A stretch of DNA of 64,000 nt from positions 10,889,001-10,953,000 of the forward strand of contig CM028926.1 of the NCBI GenBank assembly GCA_016801845.1, in the 5' to 3' direction. Below the pieces are notes generated by a model. That model was given only the letters and a program-made list of their open reading frames with translations, did not search any database and had not been told where the DNA came from. Shown here in pieces: positions 53,601 to 64,000 of the stretch. Both the position numbers and the translations under genes were made by a program. Within the stretch, counting starts at the first letter, position 1. Every line of letters begins with the position of its first letter. Origin of the DNA: Polydactylus sextarius. Its lineage: Eukaryota > Chordata > Actinopteri > Polynemidae.

Positions 53601-56600
53601 GGAGGAGGTTTAGGGAGAGGATTGATCCCCTGCTTCTTCAGCTCCTCCACCTCCTTCTCATCCTCAGCTCCGGCCTCTGCATCCTCCGCCAGCATCTAGA
53701 AAAGTCCATACGTTTACTCACAGTATTTACCTTTACAGCAGTGTTACAGCGGTGCTACAGCGGTGTTACAGCAGTGTTACAGCGGTGTTAAAGTGGTGCT
53801 ACAGCAGTGTTACAGCAGTGTTACAGCGGTGTTAAAGTGGTGTGGCGTTTCAGATTCGAACCTTGTTGAGCAGCTCCTGAGTGTCGTCATTCAGGTCTTC
53901 ATGTGAAAACATACACTCGTCTCCGTTGACACAGTTTCCTGTGGTGTGGTACAACTTACAGGGGAATTCACGTAACACAGGAGTTAAGGAAACATTGACA
54001 CAAAAACCTTTCATGTTTTCACTAAAGATTAATTTAAATAATGTAACTTCACTCATCAGTTAACCCAGAAATCTCCTGGACTATCGGAGTATCTCTGTGT
54101 GTGGACAGTGAAGGATATCATGCATGTAGGGACAGTGGTCGGCACGAGCGCAGAATCCAGTTATGTAAAACTTGCACAGCTCCTTCTTCTTGGGCAGCTC
54201 GACGTCGTGGCTGAAGTTACAGTGGTCCCCCTGGTGATGGAAAACAACCACAATGACATGTCTATGTGAATGAAAGAGTGTTTTCGTGTTATTGAAGGTG
54301 GTACGGTGCTCAGAGGGTTTTGTCTGAAGATTCATTTGTGTTGGAGAACGATGCAGGTTTAAGTCTTATATAAATATATTGACTAAAACTGAGGTAACTG
54401 AGGTTTTAAATTAAACATTTGCAACAAAACTATGAGAACTTGACAGCTTAAATACTTAAATGAATAAATTAAGTGGAAGTAAGGAGGCAGCAAACTTTTC
54501 AGGATTTTAAATGTTATTAACGTTCACATTTCAGCCGTCTTACCCAGGTGCACCTCCCCTCGATGTAGTACTTGCAGATGGCTTTTCCTTTCTTATCCTG
54601 GTGTTTCTCATTCTGATTTCTCCTCCCCATCCCGGGTCCGTCGCCTCCACCTCCATCCTGAAACACACAACACAAACCAACATGTAAACGTTCGTATTAA
54701 TCTGTTTCAGATTCAGTATCAGAGACAGTAGAGATTTCAGTCTGATGAATAATAACAAAGTCTCACCCCGTTGTCCATGTCATTCATGTCGTCATCGTTG
54801 CCCATGTCACCTCTTCCTCTGCCTCTGTTTCTTCCTTTTCCTCCTCTGATCATGCCCCTCCCTCCTTTACCTCGGCCTCGGCCGCGCCCTCCTTTACCTC
54901 CTGGTGTAGAAATGAAAAGACGGAGCGAGTGAATGAGTCACGACACACAATGTTTCCACAAAAACAAACAAACACCTGAGGTCTGAACTCACCTCGGCCT
55001 CTGTCTTTGGACTTCTTGTACTGATTGAGCTCTTTAGAGTAATCATCATAATCATCATCGCCCATGTTGTCGTAGTCATCGTCACCGTACTGTAACGTCA
55101 CATTAACATGTGTTACTTTATGAACCTCTTTCACTTGACCAGGATGTAAAACAGCGTATTTCTTGGAATAGTTTCAAATAAGTAACAATTGTTTCACGCC
55201 ACTAAATATTTTAGGAAGATAAAAAACTGGTTGCTATGGTTGCACAGAGTGGGTCAGCCTTGAACAGCAGCAGAAGTGTTTTTCTTCTTTTTAATCTGTA
55301 TCTGTTGACCTGAACGTGTCATGAAAACACAGCAAATAAAACAACTTGTTCTCTGGATTTTAACCAAAGTAAATATACAATGGACTTCACACCAAAGTCT
55401 AAACCTCACCTCCATTTCATCTCCGTAGCCGTCGCCATCGTCGTTGTCTCCTCCCATCTTTCCACCTCCTCGTCCTCCTCTTCCTCTGCTTCCTCCTCCT
55501 CTCCCCCTCCTCCCTCCTCTCATTCCTCCACGGCCTCTCTGGTTTTTCATGCGACCTCTTCCTCCTGCAGAGACACAGACACAAAGAGAGAAATGAGGTG
55601 AGAATAATCTACAGAGTCACGGGAGACTGTTGGTGACTTATCTGTGGAATTTGTATTGATAAGACGTTAGACTCCATAGTTCAACCACAACTGTGTCAAT
55701 GAAACTGTCCTGAGCACAAAATTAACCACATAGTGATGGATACTTGGCTGAGCTCTTGTCCCACATACATATTATTATTTCATTACATTACATATTATTT
55801 CTAAAGGTCACAGGAAACTTTTACAGTTTCATCCAAAGTGTTTTAAACTCACCTCGTCCACCGCGACCTCCTCCTCCCTCCTTGGCCTTGCGGTATTGGT
55901 TGAGCTCTTTGGTGAAGTCATCGTAGTCTTCATCCCCCATGTCCTCGTCTTCTTCACCTTCGTAGTTGTCTTCCTCATAGTCGTCGTAGCCTCCGTAACT
56001 CTGCTTGTCCATCTTCATGTAGCCTTTCTTCGGGCCGCCGTAGCCTCCGTGAGACTAGAGGATTATTAGATTTGTTAGGTTTTAATTTCCACAAACAAAG
56101 AAATAAAAACATTTTAACAGAAGTGTTTCTCTGTGGACTTACAGGAGGATACTGTGGACTGTACTCTCGATACTTCCTCTTCTCACTGGGACTGTAGTCA
56201 GAGTCATCACTGAAGTCTGAGTGGTCGTCATCAGAAGACGCATGACGCTGGAGAAGAAGAAAGAAGAGTTAGTATATTTTAGTTAAAACCAGCTCAGTGT
56301 AGAGACCTGGACAATAGTTGTTATTGTTCTCACTTTGTGTTTAGACTTGCGTTTCTTCTTCGACCGTCTCTTCTCCCTCTCCCTCTCTCGTTCTTTCTTC
56401 CTCTTCCTCTTGCGTCGATGAGATCTCTCATCGTCAGATTCGCTGCTCGCGTGCCGCTCTCTGCTCCTCTGAGGCCTCTCTCCAGCTCCTTCTCCTCCTC
56501 CTGCTGCTTCACCTCCACCTGTATCGTCTCCCCCGTCCCCTACGCCACCACCTCCTCCTGCTGTGGCAGCACCTCCTCCCATCTCTTCCTCCTCAATTTC

Positions 56601-56649
56601 TCCCCCATCATCTTCCAGCTCGCCTTCCTCCAGCTCTCCATCCTCTGGC
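50653..56649 (-). CDS. zc3h4: Zinc finger CCCH domain protein 4
   Basis: Thirteen recognised exons, 5' to 3': 56334-56649, 56143-56247, 55853-56054, 55410-55564, 54993-55089, 54767-54900, 54544-54657, 54119-54230, 53862-53971, 53217-53695, 52823-53118, 52471-52719, 50653-52316. About 1343 residues, all in phase; the short N-terminal exon is missing. ZC3H4 acts with WDR82 in the nucleus to terminate and restrict unproductive transcription. Visible in order: an acidic start (EDGELEEGELEDDG), a Lys/Arg-rich block, two FTKELNQY/YSKELNQY repeats within RGG-rich sequence, and three CCCH fingers (C-x7-C-x5-C-x3-H twice, then C-x8-C-x5-C-x3-H). A proline-rich linker, KKIPSLFEIKVQPTGQLA, VPDFLPPAQRVLFMRIQQKQ, many DPR motifs and the family terminus DVFKGFDPTASPFCQ follow. 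One intron is U12-type. The first recognised exon begins in phase 2, so an upstream coding exon must exist. Confidence 0.95.
53731..53845. repeat. Minisatellite in zc3h4 intron
   Basis: Irregular tandem copies of an about 11-12 bp unit (ACAGCGGTGTT / ACAGCAGTGTT) fill most of the short intron between the exons at 53862 and 53695. Confidence 0.88.
53972..54118 (-). other. zc3h4: U12-type AT-AC intron of zc3h4
   Basis: A 147-bp intron between the exon ending with the last His of finger 2 (YMH plus the first base of a Gly codon) and the exon opening at EFPCKLYHTTGNC. The 5' splice site is ATATCCTT, the exact U12 consensus. The branch region TTTCCTTAAC (complement of 53983-53992) matches the U12 branch consensus, and its branch A lies about 12 bases from the 3' end, which is AC. 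Only this junction restores the conserved HGEFPCKLYHTTGN reading; no GT-AG alternative keeps the frame. Confidence 0.93.
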
Positions 56650-59133
56650 CTGTGAATGGAGAAATGTTATAGCTCATCTTCTCATGGTTGTGGCTCACTC
56701 TCCCACCCACTAGTGATGTTTTCGGACACGTATGTAAAACAACAAAATGAAAATAAAACCATATAAACTTGTTTTTAAGAGGTTGTGAACAAATCAGTAG
56801 GAAAACGAGTACAGAGGCTTCGCAGAAATATCAAATATTCACCATTTTAAAGGGTTTAATTTTCCAGCATCAATAAAACAAGTCAAACAAGGGTTTATAA
56901 ATGTATAAATATCTATTTGGGACGACTTTTAGAGCTGAAGATTTACTCCTGTATCTGTTTCTGTTGTGAATGTTTTCTACTATTGAAGGGACAAATGTTA
57001 TCAGCAGGTTTTTTTAAAATGCATGGTTGTATTTCTGTGTGTGCCTGTGACTGTGCCAGGTGTATTTACACAGCGTCTGTGTTTTCTCACAGATGTTTTA
57101 ACCACAAGTCACATGTCACTACTTCACCACATGAAGTAAACATAAAAAATACCTTGAATGACTCTGACTGATGGTAAATTAAAATGCATAAAAATGTGCA
57201 CGTGTCGCTGCTTCATGTGCATTCAATGCACAGAAAAATATTTAATGCAAACATTAAAAAATGTGCAGCCAAACACCCAAAACACCAGCGACTGAGACTC
57301 GACTTTAATACTGTGAAACCATTTGAAGGACAGATAAACTGCTGAGGTCCTGTCACTGTGTCATCTGACAGGTCAGGACCCTCACATGAAGCAATGTGAG
57401 CAAACCATGAGATCCTGGTTGACCTGGATCACATGCAGCCTCCTCCCTGCAGCCCGAGGCCGTGGTGAGGATGAATTAAAGGGAGAAGGGTTTTTTAAAA
57501 GTTTAAAAGCAACAAAAAGGTAGAGGAATAACACCTCCAAGTTGGGAAACTGTTTCAAGCTGAATTACACATTAAAAAAAGATGAATTACTGACATTAAC
57601 CTGCACTGCACTTCTTTGTCTGATGAGTAGACCAAAACCAATTGTTGAGCATAAATATTCTTCTCATGGTCATTTTTTACTTTCAAGGACATGGTATAAT
57701 TTGTGACACAGGCTGAATCAATTTTTAGCATCAAAAGAATTAATCACTTCTTATTTGAGCAGCAAGGTACTGGATCTACTATAAAGGACCACGCCCAAAG
57801 ACAAACTGACATGAACGATGTGCAGCCGACTGATCTGAGGCCTGAGGCTACAGGCTGATGTGAACACGATTCACTGACACGACAGCTGCTTTATAATATC
57901 TGATTATTCTTTTAAGACAAGTCATGTTTCCTGGTAAATAAGACAACAGTCAGCTGCTCCATACGTCAACGCTGCACAGTGCCACATCCTCAGAGTAACA
58001 GTTTCCTCTGGGGAGGGTTTAGTAATCACAGCTTCATCTCTATGTCACAAACAAAAACACGAGGCAGAGCAACAAACATCACGACGATTAATTCACAAAA
58101 CCTGAACACGAGATGACCTACCTATCTATTTCTGATAGGAAATGCAAACTTCTTGAAGTCATAAAAGTTATTTTTCTTCATCTTGAAATGGATCTAATTG
58201 AGTCCAGGTAATTTAATTAACAGTTGCAGCTTGTTATAAAGTTGTGTATTCAGTCCTGTTATCAACCGTTTGTTACAGATCTCATCAAAAACAAACTATA
58301 AAATCTGTCTTCATATTTGATCAAAGGAAATCCAATGTAATTGTGTTATGATCTTTGTATTCTCCTCCAACAGTTATGGTCCCTCAGTATTTCAACCGAT
58401 AAAGGCTCAGTATGAGATGCAACAAAACCTGGTGTGTTGCTCAACTTTAACAAGTTCCTAATTGTGCACCACCCATCAGCTTCTCATCCAAACACAACAA
58501 ACTCAGCAGCCAAACTCACTCCTCTACCTCGCTACTGCCATGTGATAGCAGGGTGGTCTGTTAATCAAAGCCTGTCATGGCAGAGACGTTGGGTTATATC
58601 ATGGTTGTGAATAGGGAGTGGCTGGCGCTCACTATGTGTAGATGCTGACGGGCTCCGGCTCTGCCAAGGTACTATACACACATCAGCTGCTGCCAACAAT
58701 GTCTGTGCCAATGTAGAGACTCGAAATACAAGAAATGCTCACTCAGACAAAAAAATGAAAAGGTCAGGTCAGTGTAAAATGACTTAATAGTTAATAAAGT
58801 GAACGTCTACTAACACACACTTGTTATTACCTATGTGAGTTATTGATTCGACCTTGTTTAAGTATCAATACACTGATCACAACTAAGTCTTAAACGCAAC
58901 AAAGTCCAAGTTTCAACTCATCAACACTTCACCAAAGTGAAACATCTACAACAACCGTGAGAAAGTCTGAATATTCAGCACAGCACAAGATTATTTCATT
59001 AATAAATGAATGAAGTTTGACTGAATCAAAGGAGTTACCATGCATTATGGCACATTATTAGCTCAATGTTTGAGTCCATAACTTTGTTAATTCTATAAGA
59101 AAAAGGGCCATGATTAAAATGGGGAATACTTAC
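56650..59133 (-). other. zc3h4: zc3h4 5' intron, no other gene seen
   Basis: AT-rich DNA upstream of the first recognised zc3h4 exon. No conserved exon and no long repeat were seen on either strand. Confidence 0.45.
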
Positions 59134-59171
59134 TGTGACTGGGTTTCTTCACATTTTGCTTTCAAAACCAT
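59134..59171 (-). CDS. zc3h4: Candidate first coding exon of zc3h4
   Basis: A minus-strand ATG (59169-59171) opens MVLKAKCEETQS plus two bases, ending at a very strong donor (CACA followed by GTAAGTATT). The phase is exactly what the next exon requires: joining yields a Gln codon, then PEDGELEEGEL. The peptide does not resemble the proline-rich N-terminus of human ZC3H4, so this may be an alternative start or coincidence. Confidence 0.2.
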
Positions 59172-60729
59172 TGAAAAAGTTTGTTTTTTTCTCCCTAGCC
59201 TTTCAGGGACACTAGTGGGGATTGTAAGGGGACTTGGAAACGGGGCCAACTGGGAAACAGCACATTTGCCAACTGGGGACTGTGGAAAAAGGGAACTTTG
59301 TGTTTGACTTTAAACACTTCTGGGATGCTTTGCAGACGTTTCACACATTTTTTGAGGGGGTTTGGTCTGGGGGGCACTTTTGTGGATGTTTTTGGGTCAA
59401 TGTGCGCGACTGTGAATAAAAATGATGTTAGACAAATAAACATAAACAACAAAACGCAACTTCTGCAAATTAATCTGTATAACTGGTTAATCAATACCTT
59501 TCGAAAGTGTCAATATTTTGATACTATGTCAAATTCAAGCGTTGTGATTATAAAAAACTAAAATAATTGAATTATTTTTGACGTTTTAAAGTTAATTAGG
59601 AGTAGTTTTGGCCCAGAAAGACGACGACTCGAGGAGAAATTTTAAGTGCGTACTGCTAATAAAGCGTCAGTTTAGCTATACATTTCCGCTAATTGTTAGC
59701 TATATTTTAACGACTATAAGTGCTAATTTAAACATCTATATTAATCTATATACATTATCGGACCTAAATTTAATTAAACGATGCAGCGGATGGAGGCACT
59801 GATGAATAGAAATTACTACTAGTAGTAGTAAAATATAAATATATATATATTAGCCGTTAGCTTAGCCTCCTCCCGTCTAACCAACGGCATTCGTTGGTAG
59901 CATTAGCTAAGAAGCTAATGTTGCTAAGTTAGCTTGAAAGTAGGCCCACCGTTAGCTAAAGACGATCGTTTGGACTCGTTATACCTGCGGCATTACATCA
60001 ACTGTCACCACACAACTTGGATCAACGTTAGTGTGTTAACGGATCGTTAAAAAGTGAAATGGGAAAAGTAATAGACGATGCTTTATAATCGTTGGACAGG
60101 ACGAATATGGCGCTGAAAGTATAACTGGTCAGCTGTTGTTTCGATCTCGTCTTTTTTGTTGTTTTTCCTTCAGATTAGTTGGCTTGAGTCGATTGACCGT
60201 TGATTGTGATAATAACGTAATAAAATACAGGGAATAACGTTATTCCAGGTGCTATTTGACCTCCCAGTTGGCGTTGTCGTGTCAACATGGCGTTCTTTAC
60301 CTCTGTACTCGTTTTCCAGAAAAGGCGAATTTAATCCCTCTGACAGAAAAAAAAGAAAAAGAAACCCCGGGCTTTTTGTGTAAAAGCACAGGACAAATAA
60401 ATAATTTCATTTAAATATGATTGTAGAATTACTCGACCTTTCGTCAGTCAGGAGACTGTTGTGTTCGTGGTTGGTAGTTGGGGAGTTTGGATGGACAGTC
60501 ATGCTTTCCACAGCCATTTCCTCTAGCTACATTGAGGTGCAAAAAATTACAACTCGACACTGGAATCTACTGGCTTATGCGTCACTTCACTAGGATCTAC
60601 TTGTTTTTGATTTTAGGAAGAGTTTCAGTTCATAGTAGGCAATTCTCCACTACAGATGTAATAGAAATATGATGAAATTGAGTCCTGACGTTCTCCGTCC
60701 TACTGTAGCGATGTGAAATGACGACTGAT
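59172..60729. other. Unassigned region between zc3h4 and its putative promoter
   Basis: Contains an odd G-rich patch at about 59205-59400 with no recognisable product in either strand, then AT-rich DNA with TTAGCTTAGC-like short repeats near 59850-59950. There is a weak minus-strand donor (GCCGCAG/GTATAA) at about 59991 and YY1-like ATGGCG motifs near 60104 and 60284. Part of this may be zc3h4 5' UTR or intron. Confidence 0.35.
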
Positions 60730-60850
60730 GAACCTAAAATGGCCGACTGTCTTCTCCAAAGAGAAAAGGGGCGGGTTTGTCCGAGAGTGACGTCACGACG
60801 AATAACGTTCGCGTACGCGTCTCACGGAAATTGCCGAATGTGAGAAGTGT
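60730..60850. promoter_or_regulatory. zc3h4: CpG-rich promoter-like segment, probably zc3h4
   Basis: Within 120 bp are a YY1-like AAAATGGCCGAC (60736-60747), a GC box GGGGCGGG (60768-60775), a full CRE TGACGTCA (60788-60795) and several CpGs in otherwise AT-rich DNA. sae1 has its own promoter 0.9 kb to the right, so this most likely drives the minus-strand gene. Confidence 0.5.
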
Positions 60851-61669
60851 TGAGTAAAATAAGCCCCCGAGTTTGACTTGCAGGTTCGCCAACAGACAAA
60901 ACTGTTTACAGATGCTGTAATTACAACATAATCAGCTACAGATTTTATATAAAATAAACATTTCCAACGGGGCTCGTTTTACGCGCGGTTTAACCGCCAT
61001 AGATGTTTGTAAAATTAAGATTATATCTAACGTGTTGCCTTCCGGACACATAAACTCAACAGGGCTAGATAAACCACATTCTGTCTATAATATTTTAATT
61101 TTTTTTTTTTTTAAAGTACCCATATGTAGAAATACAGCATCTGTACAGTATGCAGTTCTATAAGATCTAAATAAACACAAAATGCGTTTGGGGTATGTGT
61201 GGTATAGGTCAAAAAATAAAGTAATTAAGATTTTAATTACAGAATTTGACACAATTTAACACAACTTATTTGTCTAAATACCAGCTCTATATAAAAAATC
61301 CGGAGGTATTTACGTAGTCCTTTGAGGGGGAAAATAAGTGTAACAGACAAAACTCAGGGAAAATCTCCCACCATGACCTTCAATGTTGCCTTAATTTATG
61401 TGATAAAGGTAAAAGTTGTAAATAAATAAATAAATAAATCACTCGTGATTTTAAAGTTACAATGAGATTATAGGTTGTCTCGTAATTTAAAAGCTAACAA
61501 TAACGACACGTTTGTTTATATGAATTTTTACAAAATGAAATGATATTATAAACGTATAAAATAAAAATAAATAGGTGATGACACTTAAGGCAAATATATT
61601 TAAATAAAACGGTTTTTTACATTTTTAATTAATTAAATATATTTTTCTTAAAAATCATCTTTTGTTGTC
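60851..61669. other. AT-rich spacer between the two promoters
   Basis: No gene or notable repeat beyond a poly(T) run near 61097-61110 and a short (AATA)n near 61422. Confidence 0.55.
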
Positions 61670-61793
61670 TGCTGCTGACGTCATCACCCGGCGCCCATTC
61701 AGCGGGACCGTCGCGGCGTTTGAAACATCTTCGTCTGAGGCTGGTTGTTTCAGTCATTTTACACCGACTTTACCGTCTTTAGGCTGAACTGAA
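61670..61793 (+). promoter_or_regulatory. sae1: sae1 promoter and 5' UTR
   Basis: A second perfect CRE (TGACGTCA, 61676-61683) and a GC-rich patch lie immediately upstream of the sae1 ATG. The patch contains GGCG followed by TTTGAA (61719-61724), resembling a CHR cell-cycle element. No TATA box was seen. Confidence 0.5.
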
Positions 61794-63238
61794 ATGATCG
61801 ATATGATCGCGAAGGAGGACCCGGTCATCAGTGAGGAGGAAGCGGCGCAGTACGATCGTCAAATCCGGTTGTGGGGACTCGATGCCCAGAAGAGGTCAGT
61901 TAGCTTCGCTAGCTCGGCGGCTAATCAGCGGAGCTTTGACTGGTCGCATCTGGATGCACCGAGTCTGAACTAAGTGTTTGAATTAACATAGTTTTAAAGT
62001 CTTACGCCGTAGTTTTTTAACAATCATTGAAGTACATGTTGTAGAGAATATTCTGTGAGTTTGTTGATGTGAAGTTTGTTTTATTTATCCTGATATTTGC
62101 GTTATTTTTACACACTGGTTTGGTCCGTTAATTAACGTGGAGTTGAATGAGAAACAGTCCAACAGATAAACGTAACAGATAAAAGTTGATACAGAAATGA
62201 TTTCAAATTTAACACCTTCAATATAAGACCATTCATCAAAGCTCCAGAGTGAACAGTCAATTATATAAAACACACAACTTGTAATCTGCATTTTCTCACA
62301 TGTTCTGTCTTTCTGCAGGTTGCGAGGATCCCGTGTGCTCCTGGCGGGTTTGGGAGGTCTGGGAGCTGAAGTGGCCAAAAACCTGATCCTGGCTGGAGTT
62401 AAAGGACTCACTCTGCTGGACCATGAACAGGTACACAGACTCTATGATGTAGACTAGTGACTCTGTCGTGTCATCATCAGCACACACACTTACAGTCGCC
62501 CACAGACAAGATGTGACCTTAAGTTTAATCTGTAGATTTAGTTTTATTTCTTAAATACACACATGTCTGAAACTGTCATTGTTGGTGAAACTAACTCAGT
62601 GATAGATGGTTTTATATGAGGTGGCTGGTGTTTGTAGTGTCAGTCATGTCCAGTAGATGGAGCATGACGTCTGAAACCTTCAACATCTACAGACATTTTG
62701 TTCTTTTCACACTAAATAAAATTCAACACAGCAGATTTAGTTTTATACTCATGTTTTATATGAAAGAACTAATAGAAATAATAGAACTATAAAAACATTG
62801 TATCTCTGCTTGTAAAATAAAAGATAACAACAAAGTCTTTTGTTTGGAAAACATGACAATATGAATATTTTGCAGGTCTTTGTCCTGTGCAACTTAAAAT
62901 ATTTGTAATCCAGAACTTCCACTGTAGATACATGTCAACGGGTAATGTGTTAAATCACGTCCAGACGGAGGTTTCGTATGAATGTTTAGAGTAAAGACCT
63001 TAAAGAAAATGATCCAAGTTCAACACACTGGTCACCTGCTTCACATTCTCTGTGTGTCCATCAGGTGTCAGAGGAGTCGTGTCGAGCTCAGTTCCTGGTT
63101 CCAGTGACGGCTCAGGGTCAGAACCGGGCCCAGGCCTCTCTGGAGCGAGCCCAGAACCTCAACCCGATGGTGGAGGTCCACGCCGACACCGACCGAGTGG
63201 AAGACAAACCAGACGACTTCTTTCTGCAGTTTGATGCC
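61794..63238 (+). CDS. sae1: SUMO-activating enzyme subunit 1 (5' part)
   Basis: Three in-phase exons: 61794-61894, 62319-62430 and 63065-63238, encoding the first 129 residues of a protein usually about 345 aa. The gene continues past the window after a GTGAGT donor. SAE1 pairs with UBA2 to form the nuclear SUMO E1 that adenylates SUMO; the catalytic Cys is in UBA2. Visible: the family start EEEAAQYDRQIRLWGL, whose first Arg after the Asp corresponds to the trans-acting ATP-contacting Arg of SAE1. A Rossmann glycine loop (RVLLAGLGGLGAEVAKNL), GVKGLTLLDHEQ and ASLERAQNLNPMVEV follow. Two in-frame ATGs (61794 and 61803) both have a purine at -3; the first is taken. Human SAE1 and ZC3H4 are also divergent neighbours. 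Confidence 0.95.
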
Positions 63239-64000
63239 GTGAGTTGAAATGAAAGTTCATTCAAGACGTTAAACATATGAGGGAGATATTTTATCTTGAC
63301 ATCAGATGTTAAAGGAGAAGTTTATTAAAAAACTACCAACACATAAAAGTATTAACTTGTTTGTGTTGATATAAAATATTATTATAAACCAACATGACCA
63401 TGAAGTCTTGTGTCTCTCAGTGTGGCCACCAGGTGTCTCTCTTACACAACACGACAGATGAAACCATGTCCATGTTTTTTTCTCTGTCAGACCCCAGAAA
63501 CAAAACACCTGCACAAAGCTGATTCTTCCAAAGTGAAGCCACAATAATTAAATTATTGGTTCATTAAACTTCAACAGGTTAAATTTAGTCTTTTAAATCT
63601 TTTCATCCAACTGTTTTGTGACATAATTAGAACATTCATCACATAATAAGGTCAAAACAGTTGTTTGTTTAAAGACCATGTTCGCCTTATATGGTTCTTC
63701 CTGATTTAGTGGGTGGAGAATGATAATAATAGTACTCTCACTTGTTGACAAATGTTTCCATAAGACTTGTCTGAAAAGTCAGAGACAAGTGTTGGGTGGG
63801 GTAACTTAACTTCAGCTCAAAAAACAGGTGTTTATCAGGACAAAAACACTTTGTTGTTTTCTACAAAGATGCTGGATTTGGGGCTTAAATTAAATTAAAA
63901 TGAAGACATTCGAACCTGGATGTCTGTGACAAAAGTGATGTGTTTATTTGTTTTAGAGGTTTTACAGTCTGAAGTCGTCCTGCTGCTCTGGTTGATAATT
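63239..64000 (+). other. sae1: sae1 intron 3 (partial)
   Basis: AT-rich intronic DNA after the third exon donor; no further sae1 exon was recognised before the window ends. Confidence 0.6.

Noticed and set aside
54081..54118. Continuation of the finger-2 exon into ILHCPHTEILR and a stop
   Set aside because: This is read-through into the AT-AC intron; the conserved protein continues in the next exon.
59195..59494. Minus-strand frame over a G-rich patch, proline-rich in part
   Set aside because: No homology recognised. It ends before the candidate zc3h4 exon in a different frame, so it was kept only as a note on odd composition.

Overview
The window is vertebrate nuclear DNA, almost certainly a teleost fish. 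It has many short GT-AG exons, compact introns, abundant (GT)n/(CA)n microsatellites and AT-rich spacers. Its gene order matches the part of human 19q13.32 that holds CKM-KLC3-ERCC2 and ZC3H4-SAE1. No prokaryotic, viral, CRISPR, rRNA or tRNA features were recognised. Positions were derived by reading the sequence by eye.

Layout. (1) 0.5-0.8 kb: a minus-strand TATA/CCAAT promoter with a short noncoding first exon, whose body lies left of the window. Synteny suggests ckm. (2) 0.8-11.4 kb: spacer with long GT tracts, an orphan exon-like piece at 8.79 kb and the probable klc3 5' end at 9.8-10.1 kb. (3) 11.4-15.6 kb: klc3 (+), kinesin light chain 3, 520 aa, with the KLC3-specific absence of TPR6. 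(4) 18.8-23.9 kb: ercc2/XPD (-), 23 coding exons, 760 aa, complete. It converges on klc3, with poly(A) signals about 100 bp apart. (5) 24.0-25.1 kb: ercc2 upstream region (polypurine tract, CTCF-like site, long (AT)n) and a possible small divergent plus-strand transcript. (6) 25.6-30.7 kb: an unusual tandem array with a unit of about 1.3 kb. Each well-preserved unit carries an inverted pair of CTCF-like sites nested inside inverted ETS-like motifs. (7) 30.9-32.7 kb: a cdc42ep (Borg) gene (-), 302 aa in one coding exon, with a candidate 5' UTR exon at 37.9-38.1 kb. (8) 33-48.6 kb: gene-poor, with several minisatellites. (9) 50.7-56.6 kb: zc3h4 (-), 13 recognised coding exons, including a textbook AT-AC U12-type intron between zinc fingers 2 and 3. 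Its first exon is not firmly located. (10) 61.8-64 kb: the first three exons of sae1 (+), divergent from zc3h4 and cut by the window end.

The genes are housekeeping or cytoskeletal: a kinesin-1 cargo adaptor, the TFIIH repair helicase, a Cdc42 effector, a transcription-restricting zinc-finger protein and a SUMO E1 subunit. They share conserved synteny rather than a pathway. The most unusual item is the CTCF/ETS-motif array between ercc2 and cdc42ep, which looks like an amplified boundary or regulatory element. The minor-spliceosome intron in zc3h4 is the clearest single-site signal.
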